Shown here: piece after piece, positions 1-7,270 of the stretch
Layout of the letters: every line of letters starts with the position of its first letter
How positions within the stretch are numbered: the first letter of the stretch is position 1
Assembly (NCBI GenBank): GCA_964655225.1
Contig: CAZZMB010000025.1
Location: 1 to 34,160, forward strand
Reading direction: 5' to 3'
Source of the DNA: JAFMKE01 sp964655225
Lineage (GTDB): Bacteria > Bacteroidota > Bacteroidia > Chitinophagales > UBA8649
Length of the DNA stretch: 34,160 nt
The notes under the pieces: model-generated
Databases searched by the model: none
What the model was told of the DNA's origin: nothing
What the model saw: only the letters and a program-made list of their open reading frames with translations
Made by a program: the position numbers and the translations under genes

Positions 1-6
1 CGTTTT

Positions 7-79
7 TGTCCCATGGTGTAACTGGCAACACGTCTGTTTTTGGTACAGAAGAGTCCAGGTTCGAGCCCTGGTGGGACAA
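7..79 (+). tRNA. tRNA-Gln (anticodon TTG)
   Basis: The 73-nt sequence folds as a cloverleaf. The acceptor arms TGTCCCA and TGGGACA pair, the anticodon stem TCTGT/ACAGA encloses the loop TTTTGGT, and the T arm carries TTCGAGC. Loop positions 3-5 read TTG, which decodes CAA (glutamine). CCA is not encoded: the bases after the discriminator A are CCAG by chance overlap. A hairpin terminator follows directly. Its promoter lies outside the window. Confidence 0.95.
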
Positions 80-85
80 CCAGAG

Positions 86-121
86 AAAGCCTAGATGATA
101 ATTCTTCATCTAGGCTTTTTG
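86..121 (+). terminator. Rho-independent terminator after tRNA-Gln
   Basis: An 11-bp perfect stem (AGCCTAGATGA at 88-98 with TCATCTAGGCT at 106-116) encloses a 7-nt loop and is followed by a T run. It sits 8 nt after the tRNA, as expected for an intrinsic terminator. Confidence 0.9.
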
Positions 122-223
122 TTTGAAGTAATATTTATCGGGCAAGAAACTTATCCCGATAGCGTAAAGTTGAAAGGAGGCTTTTGGGATAACAAACTTT
201 TATGGCTAAAAACCCGCTAAGGC

Positions 224-255
224 TTTGAATTTTTCGCAATAAATCCCTATCTTTG
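224..255 (+). promoter_or_regulatory. Bacteroidota-type promoter for prs-rplY-pth
   Basis: TTTG at 224-227 is separated by 20 nt from TATCTTTG at 248-255. This matches the known Bacteroidota sigma-factor consensus (-33 TTTG/TTG, -7 TAnnTTTG). The start codon lies 24 nt downstream, giving a short leader. Confidence 0.8.
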
Positions 256-279
256 CAGCCCTGAACATCATTAAGGAAA

Positions 280-1224
280 ATGAATCACGTAGAAGTAAAA
301 TTATTAAGCGGAAACAACACCAGAAATTTAGCTGAGAAAATAGCTGACTTTTATGGAGAGTCTTTAGCCAATGTTGAGATGCAATACTTCAGTGATGGAG
401 AGTTTCAACCGGTAATCAACGAATCTGTAAGAGGCAACTATATGTTCATCATACAGTCTACAAACCCACCTGCAGGAAATCTCTTAGAATTGCTCATGAT
501 GGTTGATGCAGGAAGAAGAGCGTCTGCGGAATACATCACTGCTGTCATTCCTTATTTCGGATTTGCAAGACAAGACAGAAAGGATAGACCAAGAGTCGCC
601 ATCGGTGCCAAACTAGTTGCCAATGTAATAGCAGCTTCCGGGGTAGATAGAGTAATGACTATGGATTTACATGCTGGTCAGATACAGGGATTTTTTGATA
701 TCCCGGTAGACCACTTGAATTCAACAGCAATATTTATTCCCTACTTAGAAAAAAATAAACTAGACAATTTAATATTTGCATCACCTGATGTAGGTTCTAC
801 AAAGAGGACCAGGGTATATTCTCATCACTTCGATACGGATTTCGTCATCTGTGATAAACACAGAAAAAAAGCGAATGAAGTAGCCGAAATGATACTAATT
901 GGGGATGTCACTGGAAAGAATGTAATTCTTGTAGATGACCTTGTTGATACTGCAGGAACCTTATGTAAGGCTGCCGAAATCATTATGGAAAAAGGTGCAG
1001 CTAGTGTTCGTGCAATTTGTACGCATGCTGTATTGTCTGGACCCGCTTATGAGCGTTTAGAAGCATCTGTATTAACAGAACTTATTGTTACAGATACGAT
1101 ACCGTTAAAGCAAAAAAGTAAGAAGATCAAGGTGCTTACTGTGTCACAACTATTTGCGCGAGCAATTAGAAATACACACGAGCATAAATCAATTAATTCA
1201 CTTTTTATAACACAATCAGTTTAA
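280..1224 (+). CDS. prs: Ribose-phosphate pyrophosphokinase (PRPP synthetase)
   Basis: It makes PRPP from ribose 5-phosphate and ATP, feeding purine, pyrimidine, histidine, tryptophan and NAD synthesis in the cytoplasm. The 314-residue length is usual for the family. Visible motifs are the ATP-binding flexible loop YFGFARQDRKDRPR (92-105), the DLHAGQIQGFF segment (129-139) and the PRPP-binding loop VILVDDLVDTAGT (215-227). The ATG is the only start compatible with the promoter 25 nt upstream. The gene is first of a tight run: rplY begins 6 nt after its stop and pth follows, an order common in bacteria. Confidence 0.97.
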   Translation: MNHVEVKLLSGNNTRNLAEKIADFYGESLANVEMQYFSDGEFQPVINESVRGNYMFIIQSTNPPAGNLLELLMMVDAGRRASAEYITAVIPYFGFARQDRKDRPRVAIGAKLVANVIAASGVDRVMTMDLHAGQIQGFFDIPVDHLNSTAIFIPYLEKNKLDNLIFASPDVGSTKRTRVYSHHFDTDFVICDKHRKKANEVAEMILIGDVTGKNVILVDDLVDTAGTLCKAAEIIMEKGAASVRAICTHAVLSGPAYERLEASVLTELIVTDTIPLKQKSKKIKVLTVSQLFARAIRNTHEHKSINSLFITQSV

Positions 1225-1230
1225 ACAACT

Positions 1231-1860
1231 ATGAACACAATAGCAATTGAAGCGCAAGCTAGAACAGAAATGGGTAAAAAGGCTACAAAAGCCCTAAGAG
1301 CAGGAGGTATGATACCGTGTGTATTATACGGAGGAAAGGACAATGTCCATTTCTCAGTTAGCCCTAAACAAGTAAAACATGTAATCTACACGGATAAGTT
1401 CGTTGTAGCGCATATCACAATTAATGGGAGTACTTATGAAGCTATTCTAAAAGATGCTGACTTTGACCCTGTAAGCGACCAAGCATTGCACTTAGATTTT
1501 CAAGAATTAGTGAAAGGTAAAAAAGTGAAAGTTTTAATTCCAGTCAAACTTACGGGTTTTGCAGAAGGCGTAAAAGAAGGTGGTAAGCTTGAGTTAACCC
1601 TTAGAAAGCTTATTGTTAAAACTACTCCTGAGAACTTGGTAACAGATATCGAAGTAGACGTTACGCATTTAACCATGGGTAAATCAGTTAAAGTCAGGGA
1701 TTTAAAAACCGACCTAGAGATCATGAATCCATTAGGCAATCCAATTGCTCAAGTAGTAATACCTAGAGCGATGAGAAGTGCAGCTTCTAAAGGTGAAGAA
1801 GGTACTGAAGAAGGTGCTGAAGAAGGTACTGAAGAAGGCGAAGAAGCTGCTGAAGAATAA
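1231..1860 (+). CDS. rplY: 50S ribosomal protein L25, long Ctc/TL5 form
   Basis: It binds 5S rRNA in the central protuberance of the large subunit. The N-terminal domain (about 1-95) has the typical opening with GKKATKALRAGGMIPCVLYGG. The second beta domain (about 100-185), with EGVKEGGKL and the conserved DIEVDVTHL stretch, marks the two-domain Ctc/TL5 form. The protein ends in an acidic low-complexity tail (about residues 185-209) built almost only from Glu, Gly, Ala and Thr, encoded by 12-bp repeats. It lies 6 nt behind prs and 12 nt ahead of pth. Such variable acidic tails are common in bacterial L25 of this type. Confidence 0.95.
   Translation: MNTIAIEAQARTEMGKKATKALRAGGMIPCVLYGGKDNVHFSVSPKQVKHVIYTDKFVVAHITINGSTYEAILKDADFDPVSDQALHLDFQELVKGKKVKVLIPVKLTGFAEGVKEGGKLELTLRKLIVKTTPENLVTDIEVDVTHLTMGKSVKVRDLKTDLEIMNPLGNPIAQVVIPRAMRSAASKGEEGTEEGAEEGTEEGEEAAEE
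1801..1836 (+). repeat. Three 12-bp tandem repeats in the rplY tail
   Basis: Three copies of GGTRCTGAAGAA (R is A, G, A) follow one another in frame, each coding Gly-Thr/Ala-Glu-Glu. Degenerate copies flank them on both sides (from 1792 and to 1857). The 12-bp unit keeps the frame, so copy-number slippage would only lengthen or shorten the acidic tail. Confidence 0.8.
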
Positions 1861-1872
1861 AAAAGCAAGCTC

Positions 1873-2430
1873 ATGAAGTATTTAATTGTAGCCTTAGGCA
1901 ATATAGGAATTGAATACGAAAATACAAGGCATAACATTGGCTTCAGAATAGCTGATGAAATGGCAAAAAAGCAAGGCGTTTCATTTGAATTGAAGCGCCT
2001 TGCTTTTTATACTCAATTCCGACTTAAAAATAAAAAAATTCACCTTATCAAGCCCACTACTTATATGAATTTAAGTGGAAATGCTCTTCAGTATTGGATG
2101 CAGGAATTGAAAATTGATATCAATCAAATACTTGTGCTAGTCGATGATAAGGATTTGCCATTTGGAAAAATAAGATTGAAAACCAAAGGCTCTGCAGGTG
2201 GTCATAATGGGCTTAAAAATATTGAGTTAGTACTTGGAAATCCACAATATAATCGCCTTCGATTTGGAATTGGGAATAATTTTAGCCGAGGAAAGCAAGT
2301 AGATTATGTACTTGGCAATTGGGATAGCAAAGAGCAAGAAGAACTCGCGTCCTATATACAAGATGCTATAAGCAGTATTGAAAATTTTGCACATTTGGGA
2401 ATGACAAAGGCAATGGAATTAACCAACTAA
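1873..2430 (+). CDS. pth: Peptidyl-tRNA hydrolase
   Basis: It cleaves peptidyl-tRNA that drops off ribosomes, recycling tRNA. The 185-residue length is typical. The catalytic His20 sits in TRHNIGF (18-24), with Asn10 before it. Asn66 in YMNLSG (64-69), Asp91/92 in the VDDKDLPFG segment and GGHNGLKN (109-116) are the other conserved active-site elements. The signature usually has Pro where this protein has Ile11 (GNIG for GNPG), a mild deviation. It is the third gene of the prs cluster, 12 nt after rplY. Confidence 0.96.
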   Translation: MKYLIVALGNIGIEYENTRHNIGFRIADEMAKKQGVSFELKRLAFYTQFRLKNKKIHLIKPTTYMNLSGNALQYWMQELKIDINQILVLVDDKDLPFGKIRLKTKGSAGGHNGLKNIELVLGNPQYNRLRFGIGNNFSRGKQVDYVLGNWDSKEQEELASYIQDAISSIENFAHLGMTKAMELTN

Positions 2431-2469
2431 CACATTTAATACAAACTGATAACTCTAAAATGAGAAATA

Positions 2470-4050
2470 ATGAAAACTAAAATTTTAATGCTACTGATAA
2501 CTTTGAGCATAGTCTTTCCATCGACAGCTCAGGACCTAGTGATTGAGAATGTCTCAACTAAAATGAGGAAATTTAGAGGCGTAGGTCAAATGGAAGGTAA
2601 AGGTCATACACTTTTTATCGTTGATGAAAAGAGCAGTAAGGGGATGAAATTATTCAAATTTTACCTTTGGGATTTTAATTTGAATGAAATAGCTAACAGA
2701 AAGATTGAGCTAGAAAAAAGAAGTTTTTTAATCGACGAAGCGGCACATGACAAAAATAACTTGTTAGTTTTTTATGATAAGAAAAGAAATAACGTGCGTG
2801 CAATGACTCTGGATAATCAAGGAGAAATCGTTGCTGATATTACCGAAAATGGTATCAAAACTAGATTTTTAGCTATTGAGGATATGTATCCATCTTTTTA
2901 TCCCTCAGGAAACGATGGGTTTTTAGGTATTGTCCCAGACAAAGAACCAAAGTTTGGCTATCATTTAACACGATATGATAACTCGCTAAACAGAGTTTGG
3001 ACAGCTGACTACTTTCCGACCAAGGGTTACTCGGTGGTAATGGATGCAGTAAGTGATGCCAATAAATTAGTTCTATTAAAGTATGGCGCTAAGTCTAAAA
3101 TGTCAAAAAAGTATGATGTAGACATTACCGCATTTGATAATCATACCGGCAAGGAACTTTGGACCTTTGATCTAAATCTTGGTGATAAAACATTATACCC
3201 AACAGAAATAACAATAACAAAAGATGGAAACATAGCAGTCGCTGGAATGTATTTCGATGGCATTAAAGTAAAAGGCCCTAATTCTGATGGCATATTTTTC
3301 GTTCACCTAGAAGATGATGGTGCGGTCTTGGCCAATGTTTCTCAAGAGTGGAATGGAGAGCTGCAACGGTTTTTAAAAGATTCGAAAAACAGTATCACTA
3401 TGGGTAAACCAAAAGTAGTTTTTGAAGATATCCTATACGATGAAGTAAATAAAGAGTTTAAGGTGATTGGTGAAATTTACACGATTGGAACCTTAGGAAA
3501 GGTAATGGCTATGGTAAGCGGAAACGCAGACGATGAGACTAAAGTAAGTATTGAAGATTTGGTAGTTTTCTCCTTCAAGGATAATGGCGAATTAACGGAT
3601 TTTTATTCAGTAAATAAGGCAAGAACAAGCATTTATATCCCAACCACTTATGCAGGTGGACCCAAAATTTCTCAAGCATTGAAGCAAACAGGAAGCCTTC
3701 CTTATGCATTTTCAAGTAAAGATGAGAATGGTAATGTTATTGCTTTTTATAAAGACTTTGTGAAGAAAGCTGAGGATGGTTCTTTAAAGAATCAAAAAAT
3801 AGCTTTAGGTGCAGGGAAAAGAGGGATAGGGATGCTTAATGTAAGCACAAGTTCTGCTCAAGAAACCAACTTAAAATATTTGCCCTTCTCCAAGAAAGCT
3901 GCCATTAAAGATGAATCCAGTGATGTAGAGTTTGACTCCAAGCGCTCGATTCTTATCGTTTCGGCATCTGAGCCTGGATATGTAATGGTATCAGAATTAT
4001 CAAAAAAAACCGGGCAATTAAGAATCTATAAACAAACGATTGAGAAGTAA
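2470..4050 (+). CDS. Secreted protein of unknown function
   Basis: I do not recognise this 526-residue protein with certainty. It starts with a clear signal peptide (lysines, hydrophobic stretch, cleavage after about residue 20 in STAQD), so it is exported. The rest is rich in beta-strand-like segments of the type YDNSLNRVWTADY or DGNIAVAGMYFDG, which recall propeller-like WD/quinoprotein repeats, without membrane segments or a T9SS C-terminal domain. The architecture resembles uncharacterised Bacteroidota families such as DUF6770, but that is recollection and not a search result. It lies 39 nt downstream of pth on the same strand, so it may be read from the prs promoter. Confidence 0.75.
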   Translation: MKTKILMLLITLSIVFPSTAQDLVIENVSTKMRKFRGVGQMEGKGHTLFIVDEKSSKGMKLFKFYLWDFNLNEIANRKIELEKRSFLIDEAAHDKNNLLVFYDKKRNNVRAMTLDNQGEIVADITENGIKTRFLAIEDMYPSFYPSGNDGFLGIVPDKEPKFGYHLTRYDNSLNRVWTADYFPTKGYSVVMDAVSDANKLVLLKYGAKSKMSKKYDVDITAFDNHTGKELWTFDLNLGDKTLYPTEITITKDGNIAVAGMYFDGIKVKGPNSDGIFFVHLEDDGAVLANVSQEWNGELQRFLKDSKNSITMGKPKVVFEDILYDEVNKEFKVIGEIYTIGTLGKVMAMVSGNADDETKVSIEDLVVFSFKDNGELTDFYSVNKARTSIYIPTTYAGGPKISQALKQTGSLPYAFSSKDENGNVIAFYKDFVKKAEDGSLKNQKIALGAGKRGIGMLNVSTSSAQETNLKYLPFSKKAAIKDESSDVEFDSKRSILIVSASEPGYVMVSELSKKTGQLRIYKQTIEK

Positions 4051-4177
4051 TATATAAATCCAAGAAGACCCCTACGATTACTAACTAACAAACCAATGTT
4101 TGTATGTTGGTCAACTTTTTCTATTAAAAAGAAAACAATCTTTTTAAATTTAAATTTTTAAAACTTAAAAACTAATT

Positions 4178-4933
4178 ATGAAAAATTATTTACTCCAAAT
4201 CAAAAGTCTTGTTTTAATCGTAGCAATTGGCCTTGCTATGAACAGCTGTTCTTATACGAAAAGCACTGGTTCAGCAAGCAATTTTAATAAGAAACACTAT
4301 AATAAAGGTGTTGTAAAGTATAAGGCTTCTAAAAAGTCTAATACCGCTGTTCTTAGCCAGGACACAGAAGCTGAAAAACTTTCAAGAAAAGATAAAAAAG
4401 AAGAAGTTAAAACGCAAATCACGCAGTATATAGAAAGTAAAGACTTAATGGCATCAGATGGTGAGGCCCCGGTTGAATATACCAAAGAAGCTATGATTGA
4501 TAAGATCAAAGGTAATTTCACCGAGTCAAAAAACCTATTAACTGCCAAGAAAGAAGCAGCGACTTCTGCAAAAGAAGAAAAGAAAATAGATAAAAAAATC
4601 CAGCGTGTGGAGAGATTCGAAAATATGCTAGCTAAAATGTCTGTAAAAATGGAAAGCAAATTAACTCCTGACCCTGATGCAAGTCCTGCTGCAGCTGATA
4701 AAGGTTTGTTAGGACTTTTGGGTGGAATTTTTGGTATAGTTGGTTTGACATTTTCATTCTTACCAATTATAGGGTATTTAGGTCTTCTATTGTGTATATC
4801 TGCAATTATTTTAGGGGCATTAGGAATCAATGGGTCTAATAAAGGATGGGCAATAGCAGGTATTGCGCTTGGTGCTCTTGGATTCATATTAGCTCTAACG
4901 TTTGTCGTTTTGGTAGCGGCAATATTGTTTTAA
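4178..4933 (+). CDS. Lipoprotein-signal protein with C-terminal DUF4190-like membrane domain
   Basis: Function unknown. The 251-residue product begins with a signal sequence ending at Cys24 (LAMNSC), which looks like a loose lipobox. Residues about 45-160 are very Lys/Glu rich and probably helical or coiled coil. The last ~75 residues hold two or three hydrophobic segments with the glycine-rich pattern GALGINGSNKGWAIAGIALG, typical of DUF4190-like membrane domains. Acylation and membrane-spanning helices together are unusual. The gene is preceded by a 127-nt AT-rich spacer and followed by a strong hairpin terminator, so it is probably the last gene of this block. Confidence 0.75.
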   Translation: MKNYLLQIKSLVLIVAIGLAMNSCSYTKSTGSASNFNKKHYNKGVVKYKASKKSNTAVLSQDTEAEKLSRKDKKEEVKTQITQYIESKDLMASDGEAPVEYTKEAMIDKIKGNFTESKNLLTAKKEAATSAKEEKKIDKKIQRVERFENMLAKMSVKMESKLTPDPDASPAAADKGLLGLLGGIFGIVGLTFSFLPIIGYLGLLLCISAIILGALGINGSNKGWAIAGIALGALGFILALTFVVLVAAILF

Positions 4934-4953
4934 AATAAAACGTTTAATTTACT

Positions 4954-4985
4954 AAAAAAGGGATGCAAATGCATCCCTTTTTTTA
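4954..4985. terminator. Bidirectional terminator between the DUF4190-like gene and argS
   Basis: GGGATGCA and TGCATCCC form a perfect 8-bp stem around AA, with an A run upstream and a T run downstream. It works in both directions between two convergent genes (stop codons at 4933 and 5014). Confidence 0.88.
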
Positions 4986-5013
4986 TAGCATAAAGCAAGC
5001 TTAAAAAATTAAG

Positions 5014-6783
5014 CTACATTCTCTCCGGCATTTGAATACCTAATAGATTAAATGCAGATTGCAAGACCTCTCCGGTCCATTTTGATAACTGTAATCTAAA
5101 ATACTTGGTATTCGGTGAAGTATCGCCTAAAATACTTGTACCTGCATAAAACTTACTGTATAGCTTAGCCAAACTAAACGCATAGTTACTGACTTCACTT
5201 ATATCGTAGTTCTTTGCGGCAAGCTTAATTATTTGCGGATACTTATAAATTTCCTTAATCAATTCTTTCTCCTCTGACTGAAGGTCGATGGTTTCGTAAT
5301 CGATTACTTCTATCGGTTGTTTTCTTAACAAAGACTGAATTCGAACATAGTTAAATTGGATAAATGGCCCTGTGTTTCCCTGAAAATCGATGGACTCTTC
5401 AGGGTTGAAAATAACCGACCGTTTTGGATTAACTTTCAATATAAAATACTTCAAAGCTCCTAAAGCTAAGTCCCGGTATAAAGCCTTGGATTCCTCTTCT
5501 GAAAAATCATCTATCTTACCTAAATCATTCGTGTGTGATTCAGCAGTAGCAATCATTTCTTTTATCAAATCATCCGCGTCCACAACAGTGCCTTCTCGAC
5601 TTTTCATTCTACCATCTGGCAAATTCACTAAGCCGTAACTTAAATGAAAAATTCCTTTTGCATACGGTTTCTCCAATTTCTCTAACACCGATTTAAGCAC
5701 TTTGAAGTGATAATCTTGTTCACTAGCCACTACATAAATGGATTCATCAAATTGATAATCCTGGTAGCGTGCTTCTGCAATCCCCATATCTTGAGTGATG
5801 TAGACAGAGGTGCCATCACCCCTCAACAGGAGCTTCTGGTCAAGGCCTTTATCCTCCAAATCTACCCAAACGGAATCATCCGCTTTTTTATAGAATGTAT
5901 CTTTAGCTAATCCTTCTTCAACCAATTCTTTTCCGCGCAGATAGTAATCTGACTCCTTGTAATGCTTTTCGAAGTCTACCCCTAAAGTTTCAAATGTTTC
6001 TTCAAAGCCTTCATAGCACCAAGCATTCATTTTGTTCCATAGGTCAAGAATATCTTTATCTCCTTGCTCCCATTTAAGCAGCATTTCTCGGGCCTCTCTC
6101 AGCAAACTAGCATTCTGCTCAGCTTGCTCTTTCGTTGCTCCGTTGGCAACAAGCGCGCTAATCTCTTCCTTATAATACTTATCAAACGCTACATAAAACT
6201 TTCCCACGAAATGGTCTCCCTTTATTCCTGTGCTCTCTGGAGTGTCTCCATTCCCAAACTTTTGCCAAGCCAACATACTTTTACAAATAGCGATACCCCG
6301 ATCATTGTAAATATTTACCTTGTGAACTGCATTGCCTGCAAACTCTAATACATTTGCCGTACTGTATCCAAGCAACATATTTCTTATATGGCCAAGGTGT
6401 AATGGTTTATTTGTATTTGGCCCACAATACTCTAAAACAATTTTTCGTCCTTCCTTTCCTCGACCAAAAGTTTGATCTTGGCAAGAAGTTTTAAGAAAAT
6501 TAATATAGTACGTATTGTTTATTTCTAAATTTAAAAAGCCCTTGATCACGTTAAAATCCTCAACTACTTGTACTTGCTCCTTCAATACTTCACCAATAAG
6601 CTGACCCGTTTGCTCCGGACTTAACCTACTGTGCCTGGTCAACGGAAAAACAACCACCGTTAGGTCTCCTTTATAATCCTTTATTGTTTCGTTTAATGCC
6701 ACTCCATCAACTGGCAAATCAACATCAAACAAGGTCTTAACAGCTGCTGCGACCCCTTCACTAACAAGTTGCTCTAAATTCAT
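5014..6783 (-). CDS. argS: Arginyl-tRNA synthetase
   Basis: It charges tRNA-Arg. The 589 residues show the class I layout: N-terminal Add1 domain (1-~100), Rossmann domain with the HIGH-type motif HLGH (129-132) following EYCGPNTNKP, and a C-terminal anticodon-binding domain ending in the family-typical LLGIQMPERM. The KMSKS position reads MKSR (393-396), a degenerate form often seen in ArgRS, where the second lysine role is supplied elsewhere. The ATG is 39 nt from the start of the divergent VF530-like gene. A weak -7 (TAACTTTA) precedes it. Confidence 0.97.
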   Translation of the reverse strand: MNLEQLVSEGVAAAVKTLFDVDLPVDGVALNETIKDYKGDLTVVVFPLTRHSRLSPEQTGQLIGEVLKEQVQVVEDFNVIKGFLNLEINNTYYINFLKTSCQDQTFGRGKEGRKIVLEYCGPNTNKPLHLGHIRNMLLGYSTANVLEFAGNAVHKVNIYNDRGIAICKSMLAWQKFGNGDTPESTGIKGDHFVGKFYVAFDKYYKEEISALVANGATKEQAEQNASLLREAREMLLKWEQGDKDILDLWNKMNAWCYEGFEETFETLGVDFEKHYKESDYYLRGKELVEEGLAKDTFYKKADDSVWVDLEDKGLDQKLLLRGDGTSVYITQDMGIAEARYQDYQFDESIYVVASEQDYHFKVLKSVLEKLEKPYAKGIFHLSYGLVNLPDGRMKSREGTVVDADDLIKEMIATAESHTNDLGKIDDFSEEESKALYRDLALGALKYFILKVNPKRSVIFNPEESIDFQGNTGPFIQFNYVRIQSLLRKQPIEVIDYETIDLQSEEKELIKEIYKYPQIIKLAAKNYDISEVSNYAFSLAKLYSKFYAGTSILGDTSPNTKYFRLQLSKWTGEVLQSAFNLLGIQMPERM

Positions 6784-6796
6784 CGTGTAAAGTTAG

Positions 6797-6804
6797 TACA
6801 TTTG
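6797..6804 (+). promoter_or_regulatory. Candidate -7 element for the VF530-like gene
   Basis: TACATTTG matches TAnnTTTG and lies 18 nt before the ATG. No TTG/TTTG is placed at 17-23 nt upstream (the nearest TTG ends at 6771, 25 nt away), so the -33 part is weak. Confidence 0.45.
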
Positions 6805-6822
6805 ACCTAAGAAAATAAGCCG

Positions 6823-6926
6823 ATGTTTAAAGACAATTACCAGAAGAATAATCCAATGCATGGTGTAAAGCTAGCCGACATGTTGAGTTACCTCATCGAA
6901 GAGCTTGGGCTAGAAGAAATGGGTGA
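6823..6926 (+). CDS. VF530/DUF2132-like small protein, 3' end lost in gap
   Basis: The 34 readable residues include NNPMHGVKLADMLSYLIEEL followed by GLEEMG. This resembles the start of the VF530 (DUF2132) family, small (about 70-75 residue) DNA-binding-like proteins that open with N-P-L-H-G-x-x-L and continue with a conserved CF...PS..SSLKFLRKT region. The rest lies in the N run. The normal family length means the sequence after the gap probably belongs to another gene. Confidence 0.6.
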
Positions 6927-7026
6927 NNNNNNNNNNNNNNNNNNNNNNNNNNNNNNNNNNNNNNNNNNNNNNNNNNNNNNNNNNNNNNNNNNNNNNNNNN
7001 NNNNNNNNNNNNNNNNNNNNNNNNNN
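6927..7026. other. Assembly gap (100 N)
   Basis: There are exactly 100 N, the conventional filler for a gap of unknown length. The reading frame that appears to run through it has no meaning. Confidence 0.98.
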
Positions 7027-7257
7027 AATATTGAGATTAGAACAAAAGGAATATTGGTTCATCTAAATAATGGCAGGCTGTATCATGTGTGGTGCGTCCC
7101 TTTTTATCGCTTAGCAATTTACCAAACAGACAAATTAAGCATTCATGGAGAGGGCCAAGTCATCAAATTTCATCTGAAAAAAAATCAAAACAAAAGCTTT
7201 ATAAAAAAACTAATCCGACACAAAGCTTCTTTTAACACCGATCACTTTCCCAGTTAA
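7027..7257 (+). CDS. C-terminal end of an unidentified protein, 5' end lost in gap
   Basis: The last 76 residues of a reading frame that is open from the gap edge. It reads as alternating strands (GILVHLNNGRLYHVWCVPFY, then LAIYQTDKLSIHGEG) and a basic helical end. I do not recognise it. It may be a small PH-like or beta-barrel cytoplasmic protein, but nothing proves this. It ends 13 nt from the stop of the convergent M1 peptidase gene. Confidence 0.5.
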   Translation, partial: NIEIRTKGILVHLNNGRLYHVWCVPFYRLAIYQTDKLSIHGEGQVIKFHLKKNQNKSFIKKLIRHKASFNTDHFPS

Positions 7258-7270
7258 TGCACCTAATCTG

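Noticed and set aside
4297..4887. Long antisense frame opposite the DUF4190-like gene
   Set aside because: It is a composition shadow of the Lys/Glu-rich and Gly-rich coding strand, with no motif of its own.
5590..5610. Loss of KMSKS as a sign of a defective ArgRS
   Set aside because: A degenerate KMSKS is normal in many ArgRS enzymes and all other motifs are intact.
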